Below are positions 1 through 12,184 of a stretch of DNA of 64,000 bases, one piece after another (position 1 is the stretch's first letter; each line of letters begins with the position of its first letter). A program made the position numbers and the translations under genes. The notes under the pieces are model-generated. The model had not been told where the DNA came from. It was given only the letters and a program-made list of their open reading frames with translations, and did no database searches. The stretch comes from Azadirachta indica (taxonomy: Eukaryota > Streptophyta > Magnoliopsida > Sapindales > Meliaceae), in assembly GCA_022749755.1 (NCBI GenBank), contig CM040453.1:16749368-16813367 (forward strand), read 5' to 3'.

Positions 1-34
<34 letters not shown>

Positions 35-54
35 TATATATGTATATGTGTATA
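1..54. repeat. CA/TA microsatellite
   Basis: About 15 CA units run straight into alternating TA/TG sequence. It is cut by the window edge, so its full length is unknown. Confidence 0.95.
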
Positions 55-60
55 CCCTTA

Positions 61-387
61 ATAAGAATTAAAAGAAAAGAAACTGCAACTGTGGACCAAA
101 CACGCATCTAGAACTCAGATGCATCCCCAGAAATATGTACTAAAAAGTTGTAAAAGTCAAACCAAAAATTTAGACAAAAGAAAACCTGTAACAAACAGCT
201 AACCTGATACTCCTCAATACGACGTATAAATAGCCAAAACAAAAAAGTGACTCGTTTAATTTTAAGTTCAAGGCCCATAGTGAGGAAAACAATTAATGAA
301 AATGCAAACCACATTTTTACTGATTTAGATAAATGATGAAAAGTTATGACAAAACTGGGAAATATTAAATAAAACTTCAGATATATT
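61..387. other. Unassigned AT-rich stretch
   Basis: No gene recognised. Open frames on the minus strand here lack an ATG start or recognisable motifs. It may be the continuation of an intron of the minus-strand gene at 5.9-8.7 kb, but no exon of that gene was recognised. Confidence 0.4.
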
Positions 388-1424
388 GTGATACCAGAAA
401 ATGGAGGTTTGTGTGGAGATTTAGGTTTTTACTAAATAAGGGTTGAAATAAGCTCTTCTCCTAAGGTTCACAATAAAAGGGTACAGAAACACCAACCTAT
501 GTTGCTACCAAAGGTTGTAAAATTAAAAAAAACACTCACCATTCTATGAAAATTCTCTACAAGAGATACAGAGTATAGAATATCAAAATTTTATTTAACT
601 CAACTCAAAACAACTTGATTTTAATACTACATACTTGAAACTTTTATATAGGCTCTTACAAGGAAAGAAATGTCAATGGTTAGGCCAACAACCACTAAAA
701 ATTTTAATAGGTAGGTCAACAACTATTACCTAACTTTGACAGTTGTAAAGACACTGTCAGAGGGGTAATTTCAGAATTTAATCTATATTCATTGAGATAA
801 TATTTCAGAAAGTGCTTAACACCATTAAAAAGTTGAAGAAGTAAACTTTCTATAGAATTTTACGGTTTACCATTTGGAGTTCTCTAAGGAAAGTTATGAC
901 AACTTTTTCACAACATGTTCATTTTCAAGGTAAAATCTGGATGCACGGATTTTAAAGATTTTTAGCTTAAATTCAATGTATTTTGTTTAATTTCCAGAAT
1001 ATAGAAGGATTTGATGAGTTGTAATTCAAAGTTTTAGCTGTTTTGATTTATTTTCAAAGAATTTTAAATGTTTGTATTCTTTTGTCAAAGTTAGGTAATA
1101 GTTGTTGGCCTAACCATTAAAATTTCTAATGGTTGTTGATTTAACCATTGACATTTCTTTCCTTGTAAAAGCTTATATAAAGGCTTCAAGTATGTAATAT
1201 TAAAATGAAGTTGTTTTGAGTTTAGTTAAATAAAATTTTGATATTTTATACTCAGTATCTCTTATGGAGAATATCCATAGAGTGGTGAGTGTTCTTTTCA
1301 ATTCTACAACCTTTGCCAGCAACTTAAGGTAGTGTTTCTATATCCCTTTTATTGTGAACCTTAGGAGAAGAGTTTATTTCAACCCTTATTTAGTAAAAAC
1401 CTAAAACTCCATTTTCCAGTATCA
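388..1424. repeat. Inverted repeat made of LTR ends
   Basis: The left arm (388-742) is the reverse complement of the right arm (1087-1424). Both contain the same landmarks: the end motif CCAGTATCA, an ACTAAATAAGGGTTGAAATAA block and CCTTGTAAAAG. The right arm is the end of the retrotransposon LTR, next to the primer-binding site. The left arm is therefore the end of a second LTR in the opposite orientation. About 345 bp of other LTR sequence separates the arms. Confidence 0.8.
742..1424 (+). mobile_element. Partial 5' LTR of Ty3-type element
   Basis: This stretch ends in CA at 1423-1424, three bases before a tRNA-iMet primer-binding site, as expected for an LTR. The same sequence recurs inverted at 3556-4040, 4190-4440 and 4790-5080. 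The true left end (TG) was not found, because the inverted fragment at 388-742 replaces it. Confidence 0.75.
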
Positions 1425-1427
1425 ATT

Positions 1428-1439
1428 TGGTATCAGAGC
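1428..1439 (+). other. tRNA-iMet primer-binding site
   Basis: TGGTATCAGAGC is the complement of the 3' end of plant initiator tRNA-Met, which primes reverse transcription in many plant LTR elements. It lies 3 bp after the LTR end and 10 bp before the gag ATG. Confidence 0.9.
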
Positions 1440-1449
1440 TCAAGGTTTC

Positions 1450-3550
1450 ATGGCTACTCGTCGTCGCCAAAAACAATTTGAAGAAGGTCCTTTAAACACA
1501 CAAGCTGATCCTCGTGATGCTCTAATGGCAAAAATGAGGAGGCAAATCCTACAATTTCAACAACGATTGGAGACATTTGAAAATCTAGAAAGAAGTCAGC
1601 AGCATATAGAATCTGTCCATGAAGCTCTTAGTGAAGAAGAAGAGGGCTTAAATCCTTTTCACCATGTTCTAAGTCGCTTGTCAAGTGGCAGCAGCACTCC
1701 TCCACACCCAAGAGAATTACCAAACTTTCATTTTAAAAAAGATTTCAATATGAAAGTTGATATTCCAGATTTCGAGCGAAAAATGTAGCCGGAAGAATTT
1801 GTTGATTGGCTCTATACCATTGAACGAATCTTTGAGTTCAAGGATGTTTCTAAGCATATGAAGGTGAAGCTTGTTGCCATCAAGCTGAAGAAACATGCAT
1901 CTTTATGGTGGAAAAATCTCAAGAGACAGAGTACGTGAAAGAAGAAGTGCAAAAGAACTTTGACACTATCAAAAGCAAGGTAACTCAAGCATCCATTCTT
2001 TTACTTCCGGATTTTAACCAAGTGTTCGAAGTTGAACGTGATGCATCAAATACTGGAATTGGTGGTGCTTTGAGCCAAGGAAACAAATCAATTGCTTTCT
2101 TCAGTGAGAAACTAAATAAATCTCGCAAGAAATATTCTACTTACGATAAGGAGTTGTATGCAATCTGTTGCTCTTTGGCTCATTGGAGTCAATATCTTCT
2201 TTCAAAACCATTTGTTCTCTAATCAGATCATGAGGCCTTGAAATTCATCAACAGCCAACAGAAGCTAAATCGAAGACATGCTGGATAGGTTGAATTTCTT
2301 CAATCTTTCAACTTCACCATCAAGCACAAATCTAGAGTTCAAAACGTTATAACTGATTCACTTAGCCGAAAACGTTCCTTACTATCCTCAATGCAAGTGA
2401 AAGTCATAGGCTTTGAAGTTGTGAAGAAATTATATGCAAGTGATCCAGACTTCGGCAAGATATGAGCAAAACGTAAAAGTCATCCTTACAAGCAATTCTT
2501 GAGGCAAGACGGTTATCTCTTTAAAGGTAATTGTCTGTGCATTCCTCGGTGTTCTTTAAGAGAGTCTATTATCATGGAAGCTCAGCACAGTCGTGTTGGA
2601 GGTCACTTTGGTACAGATAAAACACTTGCTCTCTTGAAAGATAAGTTTTCTTGGCCAAAGATAGGATGCAATGTGATGAAACATGTGGAAAGGTGTAAGA
2701 TCTGCCATGTTGCAAAAAGTCATGGACAAAATACGTGTTTATATACCAGTGCCTAACGCTCTATGGGAAGAGGTTAGTCTAGATTTTATTGTTGGGTTAC
2801 CAAGAACTCAAAGAAATAAAGATTCTGTCATAGTGGTGGTGGATAGATTTTCTAAAATGACTCATTTTATTCCACGCAACAAGACTGCAGATGCCTCTAA
2901 TGTGGCTGATTTGTATTTCAAAAAGGTAATGAAGCTGCATGGTATTTCAAAACCATCATTTCTAATCGAGATTCCAAGTTTTTGAGTCACTTTTGGCGAA
3001 TGCTATGGAAAAAACTTGGCACTAATCGTTTCAAATTGAATTTGCTTATAATCGATCAACTAGCCAATCTACTAGTCAAAGTCCTTTTGAGGTAGTTTAT
3101 GGCAAAAATCCTATCAGTCCAGTGGATTTAGCTTTACTTCTAATTCATCAATACTTTAATGGAGATGCCGAAGAAAGAGCTAAGAGTATCAAAAAGTTTC
3201 ATGAACAAGTTCATGACAGAATTCTGAAACAAAATAAGAAGTATCGACTTTCTGTAAATGAACATCGCAAGCATGTCGAGTTCAAGGAAGGAGATTTGGT
3301 TTGGATACATCTCCAAAAAGCACATTTTCTACATGGAAAATATACTAAACTCAAGCTTAAAGCTAATGAACCATTTAAGATATTGCAACGAATTGAAGAA
3401 AATACTTATAAGATTGAGTTGCCAGAAAATTATGGTGTTTCATTTACATTTAACGTTTCGGATTTATCTCCATACCATGAGGATCACAACAATATAGACT
3501 CAAAGATATGTCTTTTTCAACTAGGGGAGATTGACACAGGAGTGTTCGAA
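1450..3550 (+). pseudogene. Ty3-type retrotransposon gag-pol remnant
   Basis: Gag starts at ATG 1450 and reaches a stop at 1786-1788, but gag-like sequence continues in frame after it (a WWKN motif near 1910). Near 1925-1940 the sequence jumps directly into the end of reverse transcriptase and RNase H (DASNTGIGGALSQ, YSTYDKEL), so protease and most of RT are deleted. An HHCC integrase zinc finger follows at about 2580-2715, then the integrase core ([17 protein letters not shown]). Stops lie at 2220-2222, about 2287 and about 2464, with frame changes near 2750 and 2955. The piece holding the third catalytic acidic residue is deleted near 3020. The integrase C-terminal region (3060-3550) is open. 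The element cannot be active. Confidence 0.9.
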
Positions 3551-5104
3551 CGGCTTTTACAAGGAAAGAAATGTTAATGGTTAGGCCAACAACCATTAGA
3601 AATTTCAATGGTTAAGCCAACAATTATTACCTAACTTTGACAAAAAAATACAAACATTTAAAATTCTTTGAAAATAAACCAAAACAGCTAAGATTTTGAA
3701 TTACAACTCATCAAATCCTTATATCTTCTGAAAATTAAACAAAACACATTGAATTTAAGCTAAAAATCTTTAAAATCCGTGCATTTAGATTTTTCCTTGA
3801 AAATGAACATGTTGTTAAGAAATTATCATAACTTCTTTTAGAGAACTCCAAATGCTAAACCGTAAAATTCTATAAAAAATTTACTTTTTCTACTTTCCAA
3901 TGGTGTCAAGCACTTTCTGAAATATTACCTCAATGAATACAGATTAAATTTTGAAATTATCCCTCTGACAGTGTCTTCACAACTTGGTAAATTAGGGTAA
4001 CAATTTTGAACTTATTGGCACTTAAGTTCTGCCCTTGATGTTCGAACACTCTCGTGTAAATCTCCCCTGGTTGAAAAAGACTCATCCTTAAGTTTATATT
4101 GTTGTGATCCTCATAATATGGAGATAAATCCGAAACGTTGAATGTAGATGAAACACCATAACTTTCTTACAACTCAATCTTGAATTTAAGTTAAAAAATA
4201 TTTAAAATCCATACATCCAGATTCTGCCTTGAAAATGAACATATTGTGAAGAAATTGTCATAACTTTTTTTAGAGAACTCCAAATGCTAAACCGTAATAT
4301 TCTATAGAAAGTTTACTTCTTCAACTTTCTAATGGTGTCGAGCACTTTCTGAAATATTATCTCAATGAATACAGATTAAATTCTGAAATTATCCCTCTGA
4401 CAGTATCTTCACAACTTAGTAAATTAGGGTAATAATTTTGAACTTATTGGCACTTAAGTTCTGCTTTTGATGTTCGGACACTCTCGTGTAAATCTCCCCT
4501 GGTTAAAAAAGACTTATCCTTGAGTCTATATTGTTGTGATCCAGATAAATCCGAAACGTTGAATTTAGATGAAACACTATAACTTTCTGGCAACTCAATC
4601 TTATAAGCATTTTCTCCAATTCATTGCAATACCTTAAATGGTCCATCAGCTTTAGGCTTGAGTTTAGCATATTTTCCAGGTGAAAAACGTGCTTTTCGGA
4701 GATGTATCCAAACCAAATCTCCTTCCTTGAACTCGACATGCTTGCGATGTTTATTTGCAGAAAGTCAATACTTCTCATTTAACAAAACATATTGAATTTA
4801 AGCTAAAAAATCTTTAAAATCCGTGCACCCAGATTCTGCCTTGAAAATGAACATGTTGTGAAGAAATTGTCATAACTTTCTTTAGAGAACTCCAAATGCT
4901 AAACCGTAAAATTTTATAGAAAGTTTACTTCTTCAACTTTCCAATAGTGTCAAGCACTTTCTGAAATATTACCTCAATGAATACAAATTAAATTTTGAAA
5001 TTATCTCTCTGATAGTGTCTGCACAACTTAGTAAATTAGGGTAATAATTTTGAACTTATTGGCACTTAAGTTCTGCCCTTGATGTTCGGACACTCTCGTG
5101 TCAT
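3551..5104 (-). mobile_element. Inverted array of pol 3' ends and LTR pieces
   Basis: At about 3551 the plus-strand pol end joins LTR sequence in reverse orientation. Read on the minus strand, three pieces of the integrase C-terminal end (about 5080-5104, 4470-4778, 4041-4165) are each followed by a truncated LTR piece (about 4780-5080, 4190-4450, 3556-4040). The longest pol piece matches the plus-strand copy at 3258-3497. Every unit carries the motifs CACTTAAGTTCTGC and CACTCTCGTG. The arrangement suggests repeated rearrangement of an inverted second copy rather than a simple insertion. Confidence 0.8.
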
Positions 5105-5202
5105 ATTGATTCATGAACCTACATTTCACCTCAAAACATCATAGAATATGTAAGATGGTAAGATGCTACTCGAACCTTTGTCATTAAGTTTATAAGAACT
5201 AG

Positions 5203-5278
5203 CAAGTGATATCACATATAAAGATATGTCTATCAAGATGCAAGTGATATCACATACAAAGATATGTCTATCAAGATG
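5203..5278. repeat. 38-bp direct repeat, two copies
   Basis: 5203-5240 and 5241-5278 are adjacent copies with a single difference (TATAAAG versus TACAAAG). Confidence 0.95.
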
Positions 5279-5860
5279 CATAAAATGTTCACATAGCAAC
5301 ACAATGAATATTAACACAGGATTTCCAAATATTTTGAACACAAATATTGCAAATGGAATGTAAAATAACTATTTTTATGATTATTATCAATGTAAGATCC
5401 ACTATTTTTTCTCTTTGATTTCAGTACAATCATAGATGTGCAAGTTCTGATAATAAATGATTTCTTTAGTACTTAAGCATCATAGAAGATATAAGGATAC
5501 CGGTGGCATAAGACTAATGGAAGCTAAGGGGAAATAATAGAACAGGAGCCTGATTGCTAGTGACCAAGCTGCCTATGTTTGTTCTACCTGGTAATGAGAT
5601 CAATTTGCGCAAGTAGACTCACAAATAGTTTTTAAGCTATCTAAAATTCATGCACCAAAATTGTTGGAAAAAAAACCCAAGAAAAGAAAGACAATCAATA
5701 TTTTGGTAACAGTAGTGCTATAAAGTGAAATGTGAACATGCAATGACACAGAGATATCATGCCAATATTGAATGATACCTAATATTTAAGCAACAGTTAA
5801 TTAGCAGGATTTGATTGGTGCCTGTAAAACCAGCTCCAGCAAAACCAAGATAGAATTACT
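5279..5860. other. Unassigned stretch beside the PELP1-like remnant
   Basis: On the minus strand this would be the next intron or exon of the PELP1-like gene. No conserved exon was recognised before the retrotransposon debris begins. Confidence 0.4.
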
Positions 5861-5866
5861 ATGTAC

Positions 5867-8674
5867 CTTCTTCTAAACCCTGGAAGACATCATTTAGGTG
5901 AATGTTTGTTAACAACAAAATCTTCTGCATCAGCAACCTGCAATGAAAGGCAATAAACAAGATTCTGAATGTTGAACACCAAGCAAAGAAGCGGATAAAA
6001 TTCAGCAAAGGTTCAATGCATGTCATACACTTGGTTAGTAATACGCTGAAGACATCTATAACAAAAGAAGAAGAATCATGCTACCTTCATCATATTAACA
6101 CTGCATTTTCCTGAAAGAACTTTTGAAGCAATGGCAGCTTCAGCCTGTGAATAAGATACTTTTGTCATTACATTAAAAATGCAACAGTCATCCAATCTAA
6201 TGTTTCTGTGAGTGTCCAGTAAAGTAAAAAAGCACACTTCCTAGGCTTAGACTATTTTTTCTTTTTCCCCAATAAAGCCACGGCAAAACAAACCATAGTT
6301 ATAAACTTATTCTTTCAACATAATGACAAACTGAAGCTGGAAAACAATTTAAAATGGTGCAAAATAAAAGAACAGCTCCTTACTGCATGTACAGAAGAGG
6401 AATTTATAGGTGAAACTCTGAGGCAATAAACTAGACCACAAAATAAACAGGCACAGCAGCAACTGCAGAAACAGAGTATCTCCATCTTCATCCTACTTTG
6501 TCAGCGGAAAATGATCTACCAACAACTGTATTATTCATTTTGCAATACATATTAACCAGCCCTTCCAAATTCTGTTTATACACATCTCTAGACCCTACCA
6601 AGTGAAAAATGAGGCATAGGTAGTCAAGTGTGTGAAGTTGAAAACATGTGCGTCTCTTTTTGTATGCATGTGCAAGAAAGGAAGAAAGCACAGGAATTCA
6701 TTTATACAATTGCATTTTCGTCAATGTGGAAATAGGATAATAAAAAAGTTTATCAGAACAAAATATGGACATCACCCAAACAGCCTCCGAACCATCCTCA
6801 TTTAGAAGCTCCAAAAGTGGCTGAATCAGTTTCCCAGCAAGGGAACTCCCATCTTTCTTTGCACTTGGTAATCTGTCCAATCTATATCAGTAATGGAAAT
6901 AATATGAGAAGTCACTTGAGATGTAACCAATGACTACAGACTTCAAATACTAGAAGGAAACAAATTGCAAGTTGTAAACTTTTTTATGGGAAGCAGAAGG
7001 TATATTACTAATCAAAATGACACAAGCACAAGAGTGGACCAAGTGTCCATAAAAGAAAATAGAACTAGCCCTGCTGAAGATGTCCCAAACTATATAGCAG
7101 AAAAATTCTACAAGTTTCTGCAAATACCTATGCAGTGTGTAAAAGAACACCCTAGACCTTTGGATACTAAACAACTCCCAGAAAACAATTTGGCTCCTGA
7201 TCTCAATTAACATATATTAGACCTTAAATGCTAACAGTGGGTCCACATGACCTATTATCTTAAGCTTTTGGGTTGAGCAGTATGCTAATATGGTATCAAA
7301 GGTAGTTTTGACCAAATGATCTTGTAATTGAATCTGCATATCATATTAATAAAATTATAATAAGTTGGGTATTTTGTCATGTTGTGGTTTGAGTAGCGAT
7401 GAGTTGTTTAATCCACACTCTTTGTAGCAAGTGGGATGTTAGAGTTTAAATATCAATGTTGCGCTCTTACCTTTCAAACTAAGGTTTTAGGTTGGGCGGT
7501 AACTTACCAAGACGTGCGAAGAAAAATGAAATATCGAAACACAAGCCAGAGAGATGTCATGCTAATGCAGTTTCTGCATTAATGAATGCATTCATAAGAA
7601 CAAAGACAACCTAACCTTGTAATCAGATCTGACATTGAGTTACAAGAAGCCACCTTCACAAATTGAGATTCTGATGGTTGCTGATTAAAACATAATGAAG
7701 TCAAATGCCAGGTTATGAGTTGAAGAACATTAGGAATTGAAATAAAGATCATTCTTCAAAATATCCACAGACATATCAAATTATTTACTGCAAGGTCTTT
7801 CTCATACATAAATTGCTCTAGTAAATAAAGTCCAAATTCTTACATCCAGCATTATTTAATCTTCTACATGCCTTTTAAAAAAAAAAGGAAAAAAAAGGGA
7901 ACCCACCTTATAGGCTCTAGATATCTTATTATCAATTTGATAGGCTGCTTAACAGTGTCTGCCTATCATACCACCTATAGCCCCTTTCTTATAGTTACAT
8001 CCAGCATCAATTTGCTCCCAAGTACCAATTGGAAGAAGCATTAGACTTATAGAAAGATCACATACCACATGATAAATGAACCGAAGCACCACCTTCTAAC
8101 TTTTTATATCACATGAATGAAAATTAATTAACATGCACAATAAAAAATTTTGTTTCCATACCTGAATATGTGCGTAAAGCTTGTTAAACCAAACTGAGTA
8201 TGAAGCCGAGATGCAGTTAAAGGTGCATTCTTGACAGGTCACCCCAAGCAAACGGATTCCTGTCCAACATTTTATCAGGCTGGAAAGGAGTCATATATTT
8301 AAATAAATAAGAATTCAACAAAAATTATAAAGAAATAAGGAAACTTTCCTTCTTTATTCCCAACCAAAAGTTATAATATGATATTTACCACATTAGAAGA
8401 AACCAGGCTCAAAACTCCGTCAACCCATTCAGCAACAGCTGATTTCCAGCTCTCAACAACCTTCTTCTCCATAGATTCATTAACAGATTCTGATAACAAT
8501 TTGTGAGTTCTTACATAGTAGACAATTTGTGACAGCTCAGCTAGGATCCGGGTGGGTTGATTTTCTTCCGGAAAGTGCTCCTTAATCAAAATTCTGAGCA
8601 ATCGAGGTTTCAATTTGATATCGTACACATTCTTGAAGTGATCAATCGCTAACATAGTTGCAGCAGACTAGGAA
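5867..8674 (-). pseudogene. RIX1/PELP1-like gene, 5' part, frameshifted
   Basis: The exons match the N-terminal RIX1 region of plant PELP1-like proteins, which act in 60S ribosome maturation in the nucleolus. Exon 1 runs 8655 to 8389 (89 codons, ATG at 8655; KLKPRLLRILIKE), with donor GTAAAT. Exon 2 is 8279-8162 (GIRLLGVTCQEC), exon 3 is 7680-7616 (VASCNSMSDLI), then 6881-6776 (LIQPLLELLNEDGSEAVW), 6144-6085 (AEAAIASKVLSGKCSVNM) and 5937-5867 (NIHLNDVFQGLEE). Splice phases agree except at exon 2. There a run of four A near 8272 puts the conserved reading one base out of frame and leads to an early stop. At least two middle exons are unclear, and the rest of the gene is absent or beyond the retrotransposon debris. 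A one-base assembly error is an alternative to a true pseudogene. Confidence 0.75.
8388..8655 (-). other. Exon 1 of PELP1-like gene with donor site
   Basis: This is an open exon from ATG 8655 to the GT donor at 8388-8387. Just upstream, at 8676-8675, lies a good acceptor (TGTTTCAG), so a leader intron could end there and the leader exon at 9678-9868 could be its partner. That leader link is inference. Confidence 0.55.
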
Positions 8675-8739
8675 CTGAAACATAGACAACGGTTGGGGTT
8701 TTAGGATGCTTGTGTTAAACTCTACAAAATATTTTTAGG

Positions 8740-9660
8740 GTATTTTCAAATACCTTCCTGAGGTTTGTGGAAATAACATGTAGATGGAACATTTGTGAAA
8801 ATTCGCTAGCACCTCCACTGTTACAGTAATTTCAATTTCATTCTATTGACCGTTATTTGACCAACCAAAAACGATAAAAAGTTTAAAATACCCTCACTTT
8901 CACTTTTCATATTCTAAATGCCCTTAATCTATTCTGATAATAGGAGTTTGACTTTCAAGGAAAAAAAGCTACAAGAAAAAAAATAAATAAATAAGCAATC
9001 TTGTCTCTTTATAATTTCATCAAAACTCAATTGTATATGAAGAGTAGGGACGAACAGAATTCAAAGATTATTTTGCGTAATCAAATTGAAGTGTACATTT
9101 TCAATAAATGATGCATTCAATTAACGGTACTTTTACTGTTTTGTGATAAACACCAAAATTCTGATGAATTGCCACCAATTACCATCCGGCAATGGCAATA
9201 TGTTTAAGCCCAGATGGTCCTCAAGAATTAAGCCAATGTATTATGCATCTATTGATGCAAATTTGGAACTGAACCACTAAGACTACAAAATTTTACTATT
9301 GAAGAAGCATTTCACAGACAGGACTTCTGTGTTGTGTACTGAATCTACAATGCTAACTCAGTTGTAAGACATTAAAACAACTAACAGACGACAATCCACA
9401 ATGTACAAAAGCTGAAATCTTTGAAATTGGGCAACACGTTTCCAAATTCAAAAGCTAAAATAATAACTTGCTCACTCTACAATTGAGTTTTTGCCGATAA
9501 AGATAAGGAAACATCCGTGTTACGCTGCAGTTAATCCCAAAATTTAATGCTATTTTAACTCTGAACATCAGGAAGAAAACAATATGGTGGCCAATGTGAA
9601 AAGTATGACTCTACAAATGCGCAGAAAGGAGGAGCCTATTCTTTAGAAAGATATCCAAAA
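8740..9660. other. Possible leader intron / repeat debris
   Basis: AT-rich sequence without recognisable genes. The segment around 8750-8790 (CCTTCCTGAGGTTTGTGG) resembles the ends of short repetitive elements, but no partner end was found. Confidence 0.35.
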
Positions 9661-9677
9661 ATATATCAAATAATTAC

Positions 9678-9868
9678 CTTGAGGTGGTGGGTTGCTGGTT
9701 TAGGGACGGTGGATGCGTGACGGGGCGCGCCTTGGAGAAGCGACGACCGCGTCCGAAAGCGCGGTGTCTCTATCTTCAAATAGCTGATAATGGTAGGGCG
9801 GTTGCCGGTAAGGGGCTGCCGCCGTATGCTTTTTGGCCCAGTGGTTATAGGTGGCTATTGTCAAATTA
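9678..9868 (-). other. GC-rich island, possible non-coding first exon
   Basis: This patch of about 190 bp is far richer in GC than everything around it (it contains GGGGCGCGCC). On the minus strand it ends in CAAG followed by GTAATT, a usable 5' splice site. The PELP1-like ATG exon, with its own upstream acceptor, lies 1 kb downstream on the same strand, so this may be that gene's leader exon and promoter. The plus-strand open frame of 61 codons has no recognisable features. Confidence 0.35.
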
Positions 9869-9890
9869 AGAGTTAAAAAATTTTAAAAAA

Positions 9891-10551
9891 GGGAATTAAT
9901 ACAAAGCTCCCCTGAAGTTTAGGAAACTCACATGTAAACGAAAAGTTTGAAAATATTAACACATGCTGCCCCTGAACGACTTAACCAAACCATCCATTTT
10001 TGTTAAAAAAAACTGAAGCACCTTTAAAATTTAACCCTATAAAAGAAGATAAAATAAAGAATTAAATAATTAAAAAAATTTTAAATTATTTATCTAAATT
10101 TCTACAAGATTTTGAATTGTTTATACAAATCTTTTACAATATTTTGAATTATTTATCAAAATCTTTTATAATATTTGAATAATAATATTATTATTAATTA
10201 ATTTTTACATAAATATATCATATTTTTTATCAAATTTTAGAAATTTATTATTTATTTTTTCTTAAATTACTATTATTTTATAGAGATATAATTGTTATTT
10301 TAGAGATTTTTTTAAACTATTATAACTAATAAGGGTGTTAGATTAAATTTTTTAAATTAAAAGGATCTTTATCTAAAAAAAGTAACAATCATCATTTCAA
10401 AAAAATTATTATTTTACCAAAATGCTTATAGGTTTAATGGTCAATTAAGTCTCAACCATAATCAACTAACGGTCTTAAGGAGGTATGTTTGAATTTTTTG
10501 AAAACTTTTATCAAATTTCTTAAACTTCGGAAGAAGTATATGTTAATTCCC
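9891..10551. mobile_element. Short element with imperfect terminal inverted repeats
   Basis: GGGAATTAA at 9891 is mirrored by TTAATTCCC ending at 10551, and both ends continue with a GAAGTTTARGAAA block. It is about 660 bp, has no ORF and is AT-rich inside. The class is undetermined because no clear target duplication is visible. Confidence 0.5.
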
Positions 10552-10559
10552 AATACAAA

Positions 10560-10850
10560 AAGGGAATTAGGGTTTTTTTTTAAATTTTAAGGAAAATAAA
10601 ATTTAAACACATAGGATAAAATAAGAAAACATATTTAAAAAATAAAATTAGTATAAGATTATCATATTACCCATTTTTTAACATTCAAATAATGATCAAT
10701 TTGATGAAATCATCATAGCATGTGAGATCCCTCTAAGTTTTTCCTAATGTTCCATTCACCTATTATTTCTAAAAATGATACGTGAAAATACCCAATATTT
10801 TTAATTGGAAACCATTATAGAGGATGGCAAATTTCACAATCTTTTGGCCT
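10560..10850. other. AT-rich spacer
   Basis: No gene or element was recognised between the short inverted-repeat element and the virus-like remnant. Confidence 0.5.
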
Positions 10851-10854
10851 TGTT

Positions 10855-11943
10855 TACATCATAACCAAAATCTTGTCTAAGTAAATCCTTATTAATCTCT
10901 CAGTTTTCTTTTTCTATCATGTTGATAGTTTGAAAATCAGTTGAGTATTCTGATCTATGGACAAGTTCAGCAACAAGATTAGAATACTGAACAGTACATT
11001 AAATATCCACATGTTCAGTTGTTCTAGAAATACTGGATATTCAGAAAGATGATTTTGACTCTTGAAAATCTGAATAACTAGGCATTTGTTTAGGTTGCCT
11101 AAAAGAGTTAAACTTAAGAAAGATTTGACTTGTAGAGGTTTCTTCAATTTGGGTTATTTCTCTAAAAACTAAATTTTTAGGGATTTGTGAAGTATTGATA
11201 TGCCATTCTATAGGAATAAATATTTGATTTCACTTGAGTAATTTTGGAGTATAAGACTCTATAAAGGTATCTTGATACTCTATTTGAAATATTCATGATA
11301 AAAGTTTCTCCTTTATCATCTTGTAGCAAACACATCGGATTAAATTAAGATGTAATTTACTTGAAATATATGTGATACAAAAGCATGTAATCTTGTCTAT
11401 ACGCTTGAAATTTGAGTTTTGGAATATGAATATTAAGTACTAACGTGTTTAAAATGGTTAGGTCATGTAAACTAACTTGAAAATTTGGAGCATAATTGAA
11501 AAATATTACACTATTGCATAATTTTGATTGAACTACTCCTAATAATCAATCTTGTAACTTGAGTGAAGTTTTATTTCTGAGAAGACAAAAATCGAGAAAT
11601 CTAATCTTTTTTTAGCTAAGGGTTTGATGGCTACTTGAATAAGACCAAAATGCAAATAATTAAAACCTTGTTCCCTTTATTTATTAAGTGCAAATGCATT
11701 GAGTAACTTTATTTCTTCAAATTCATTTTAGAGAAATAAAGTTTCTTCATGTTCTCTAATTGAATATGCAATTCTAAAATCAAATATATTTATGTCATAT
11801 ATAATATGAGGTGGAATACTGGGTAGCCTATCCTTGACAAGTATTGATTAATATTACTAATTTTACTAGTAAGTTCCCTAGAACTAATTGTCCCAGAGGA
11901 TTCTTTAGATCTAGAACTGAATAGTTTTCTAATGGAGGATGCC
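10855..11943 (-). pseudogene. Decayed pararetrovirus-type ORF, movement-protein-like
   Basis: Reading begins at ATG 11943, about 240 nt after a degenerate tRNA-Met primer site. The first 46 or so codons are open and Ser-rich. After a frame change near 11815 the reading continues, with stops, through a motif GLIQVAIKPL at about 11605-11650. That motif resembles the core of 30K-type movement proteins of plant pararetroviruses (Caulimoviridae). A later stretch of about 105 codons (about 11165 down to 10855) holds only three stops. At least five stops and one frame change are visible, and everything downstream (capsid, protease, RT) is missing. It is an old, inactive endogenous copy. An LTR element with a similar ORF is the alternative. 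Confidence 0.45.
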
Positions 11944-12184
11944 ATGATCACATAAATGTATGCAAACAATAGAGACACAAAATCCTTCGTACCTAAAAAG
12001 AGTCAGTAGTATCGGGACGAGAAGCTAGCCAGTCTTATGGCCCTTAACTCATCAAACGGGACTTACTGTTGGCTGAATCTCTCATTTCCTTTCTACAACC
12101 TTCCTAAGCTACGAGGATCTCAAAAGTCCATAAGTGCAAACACACACATACATAAAACATAACTTCACCTAATTTAGAAACCTA

